From contig MAXM01000099.1 of assembly GCA_001751015.1 (NCBI GenBank), forward strand, positions 1 through 7,808: a DNA stretch of 7,808 bases, in the 5' to 3' direction. The position numbers and the translations under genes were made by a program. Positions 6,304-7,808 of the stretch are shown here, piece after piece. The stretch's first letter is position 1; every line of letters starts with the position of its first letter. The notes under the pieces are model-generated. The model did not search any database and was not told where the DNA came from. It saw nothing but the letters and a program-made list of their open reading frames with translations. Source of the stretch: Desulfobacterales bacterium C00003106. GTDB lineage: Bacteria > Desulfobacterota > Desulfobacteria > Desulfobacterales > C00003106.

Positions 6304-7808
6304 TCACAGTCCGGGATTCCCGATGTTTGAACGCAACGCCTGCAGCGATTCCAGTGTTTCCCGTGGCGTCACGAGAGACGAAAGCGCCTGTTCGTACCTG
6401 TCCCGCTGCTCCCGGACAACAGAAACAAGACCGGACTGATAGCGCCTTGCGAGTTCCCGGGCGATCTTCCGGATCTCATGATAGGCAAAAAGCTCCACTG
6501 TTCCCTTGGTCACAAACGGCCCAAGGACTGAGTCAATAACCGCATCGAGGACCGTAAAACCACCTCCTGCCACAACCTCAAAGGAGAGAATAAGAACCCC
6601 CCACAGGGCGGACGTGGAGTAGATGCCCCATTTCTTGTGTCGGGGAAGTTCTTGGGCAAGCTTTTGGAATGTCTGTTCCAGCCATTCGTCGAGGAGGTCG
6701 TGTTCCTTCCAGACACGCTCCTTTATCTCTTCGTCTTTGACGGCCCTGCCCGCCTCACGAAGCCTCAGAAAAAGCGGCGAGGTCTCATCTGCCGGCGAGA
6801 GTCTTTCAAGAACCAGACGATTTAATCTTTGAATCGCTCTCTGGACCGGGGTCAGGTCGGTCTTCTGACGCACTTTCAGAAGGGCGTCCTTGTGATTCTC
6901 GTGACTATCTTCCTTGCGGAACCCAAGCAACCCGAATGCTGTGGCAAAGAGTTCCCGGATGAACCGGCGTGGTTTGGCCAGGACATCGTATTTCGTAAAG
7001 AGCTTCCTGATTTCCCTCTGGATGTATTCCCGATTATCCGCCCTAAAACTCTCCTTCTGCTCTCTAATGAGCCCCTCGGAGGTCTCCTGGAAAAGGGCGT
7101 CCAGCTTATTCCGCCACTCGCGGACCGCACGGTTTTCTTCTGCAAGGATATCCTGGAGTCGGCCAAGGTCTGTTTTCAATCCGCTGGCACGCCTTAAAGC
7201 AAACTCCTTCCGCAATCCCTCCAGTCTTGTGATCGAAAACTCCTCTGAAAGGACACGGACAAAATCGCGGAACGCGGAATATTCGGAAATCCACTGGCCG
7301 GGCTGAGACGGGGCGTAGGGAATAGTCCAGACCCGGTTTCTTTGAAGCGCTATCCCCTGGCCCTTGAGGGTGTCTATGACTTCTTCTTCGACAAGCTGAT
7401 CATCGGCCTTGTTGAGCAGGAAGAAGTAAGGCTTTGTTGCACCGGTTATCCTCAGAAAGAACCGGTACGGCACCTCGTCCGCGTACTTTTCCTGGCTTGT
7501 CACAAAAACCACGGCATCGGCAAGGAGCGAAAGGTCTTCAGCAATCTCGCTGTTTTCCCTTTCAACGCTGTCCAGATCAGGCGTATCCACGACAGCAAGG
7601 TGGGACAACTCATCCTCGTCGTGTTCCAGGACGAGGAGACGCCCGGCTGTTCCGGTCGCCGGACCAGAGTGGAAAGCCCCTGCGGTGTGGCGTTCCACCT
7701 GAATGGAAGGAAGAGGAAAATCTGTTTCAATGAAAGCCCCTTGATGGGCGTAAAGGATCGGCCCAAAGGTCTTTGGACGTTCCACACCTGTTTCACTCAG
7801 GGTCTTTC
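6304..7808 (-). CDS. dynamin-like GTPase, 5' end beyond the window
   Basis: The frame is open to the right edge, so at least 501 residues are encoded here and the N-terminus with the P-loop (G1) must lie outside. A GTG at 7785 is in frame but lies within conserved sequence and is not the start. Numbering from it, RPKT (3-6) matches the switch I region RPHT of the neighbouring GTPase. G3 is DTPD (67-70), VTSQEKYAD (95-103) is shared with the neighbour, and G4 is NKAD (125-128). Long charged helices, probably coiled coil, fill about 185-385. A hydrophobic segment rich in glycine and valine (about 387-424) is followed by a basic helical tail. The architecture suggests a membrane-interacting, dynamin-like protein that acts with the product of the downstream gene. 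The stop is 10 bp before that gene's ATG. Function unknown. Confidence 0.82.
   Translation of the reverse strand, partial: KTLSETGVERPKTFGPILYAHQGAFIETDFPLPSIQVERHTAGAFHSGPATGTAGRLLVLEHDEDELSHLAVVDTPDLDSVERENSEIAEDLSLLADAVVFVTSQEKYADEVPYRFFLRITGATKPYFFLLNKADDQLVEEEVIDTLKGQGIALQRNRVWTIPYAPSQPGQWISEYSAFRDFVRVLSEEFSITRLEGLRKEFALRRASGLKTDLGRLQDILAEENRAVREWRNKLDALFQETSEGLIREQKESFRADNREYIQREIRKLFTKYDVLAKPRRFIRELFATAFGLLGFRKEDSHENHKDALLKVRQKTDLTPVQRAIQRLNRLVLERLSPADETSPLFLRLREAGRAVKDEEIKERVWKEHDLLDEWLEQTFQKLAQELPRHKKWGIYSTSALWGVLILSFEVVAGGGFTVLDAVIDSVLGPFVTKGTVELFAYHEIRKIARELARRYQSGLVSVVREQRDRYEQALSSLVTPRETLESLQALRSNIGNPGL

Noticed and set aside
7500..7796. Minus-strand frame overlapping the partial GTPase gene
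   Set aside because: It is a different frame over the conserved GTPase codons (DTPD region), so it is a shadow.

Overview
The window is a fragment of a bacterial chromosome with moderate G+C. It holds two blocks that face each other. The plus strand (1-4570) carries a late cobalamin (vitamin B12) biosynthesis operon. The minus strand (4500-7808) carries two adjacent genes for large membrane-associated GTPases of the dynamin-like type, and the upstream one runs off the right edge. The gene order and protein character suggest an anaerobic Desulfobacterota-type (deltaproteobacterial) host. That is an inference, because no taxonomic marker is present.

Region 1-303 is the leader of the cobalamin operon. 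It begins with two clear copies of an imperfect 33-bp repeat (71-103 and 138-170, 28/33 identical), and perhaps a third, degraded copy at 7-30. Directly after the second copy comes what looks like the 3' part of a cobalamin riboswitch, with a B12-box-like segment at 216-231. A well-formed intrinsic terminator follows (stem 256-281, then eight T). A ribosome binding site then precedes the ATG at 304, which is the credible start of cobQ. The conserved 5' core of the riboswitch could not be found; repeat DNA lies where it should be.

Region 304-4570 encodes, in order, cobyric acid synthase (cobQ/cbiP), the bifunctional adenosylcobinamide kinase/guanylyltransferase (cobU), L-threonine-O-3-phosphate decarboxylase (cobD) and adenosylcobinamide-phosphate synthase (cbiB). 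CobQ makes cobyric acid, CobD makes the aminopropanol phosphate linker, CbiB joins the two, and CobU activates the product with GMP. The final steps (CobS, CobT and the phosphatase) are not encoded here. cobQ and cobU overlap by 4 bp and cobD and cbiB are 1 bp apart, so the four genes are probably one transcription unit. The 97-bp gap between cobU and cobD is the only break.

Region 4500-7808 (minus strand) contains a 5'-truncated GTPase gene (6304 to beyond 7808), then 10 bp downstream a complete 597-residue GTPase gene (4500-6293). Both proteins have the same DxPD form of the G3 motif, the same (V)TSxEKYAD signature, a long gap between switch I and G3, and a hydrophobic membrane segment near the C-terminus. 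They look like a co-translated, heteromeric dynamin-like pair of unknown function. The last gene overlaps the end of cbiB tail to tail by 71 bp, so no intergenic terminator separates the two blocks.
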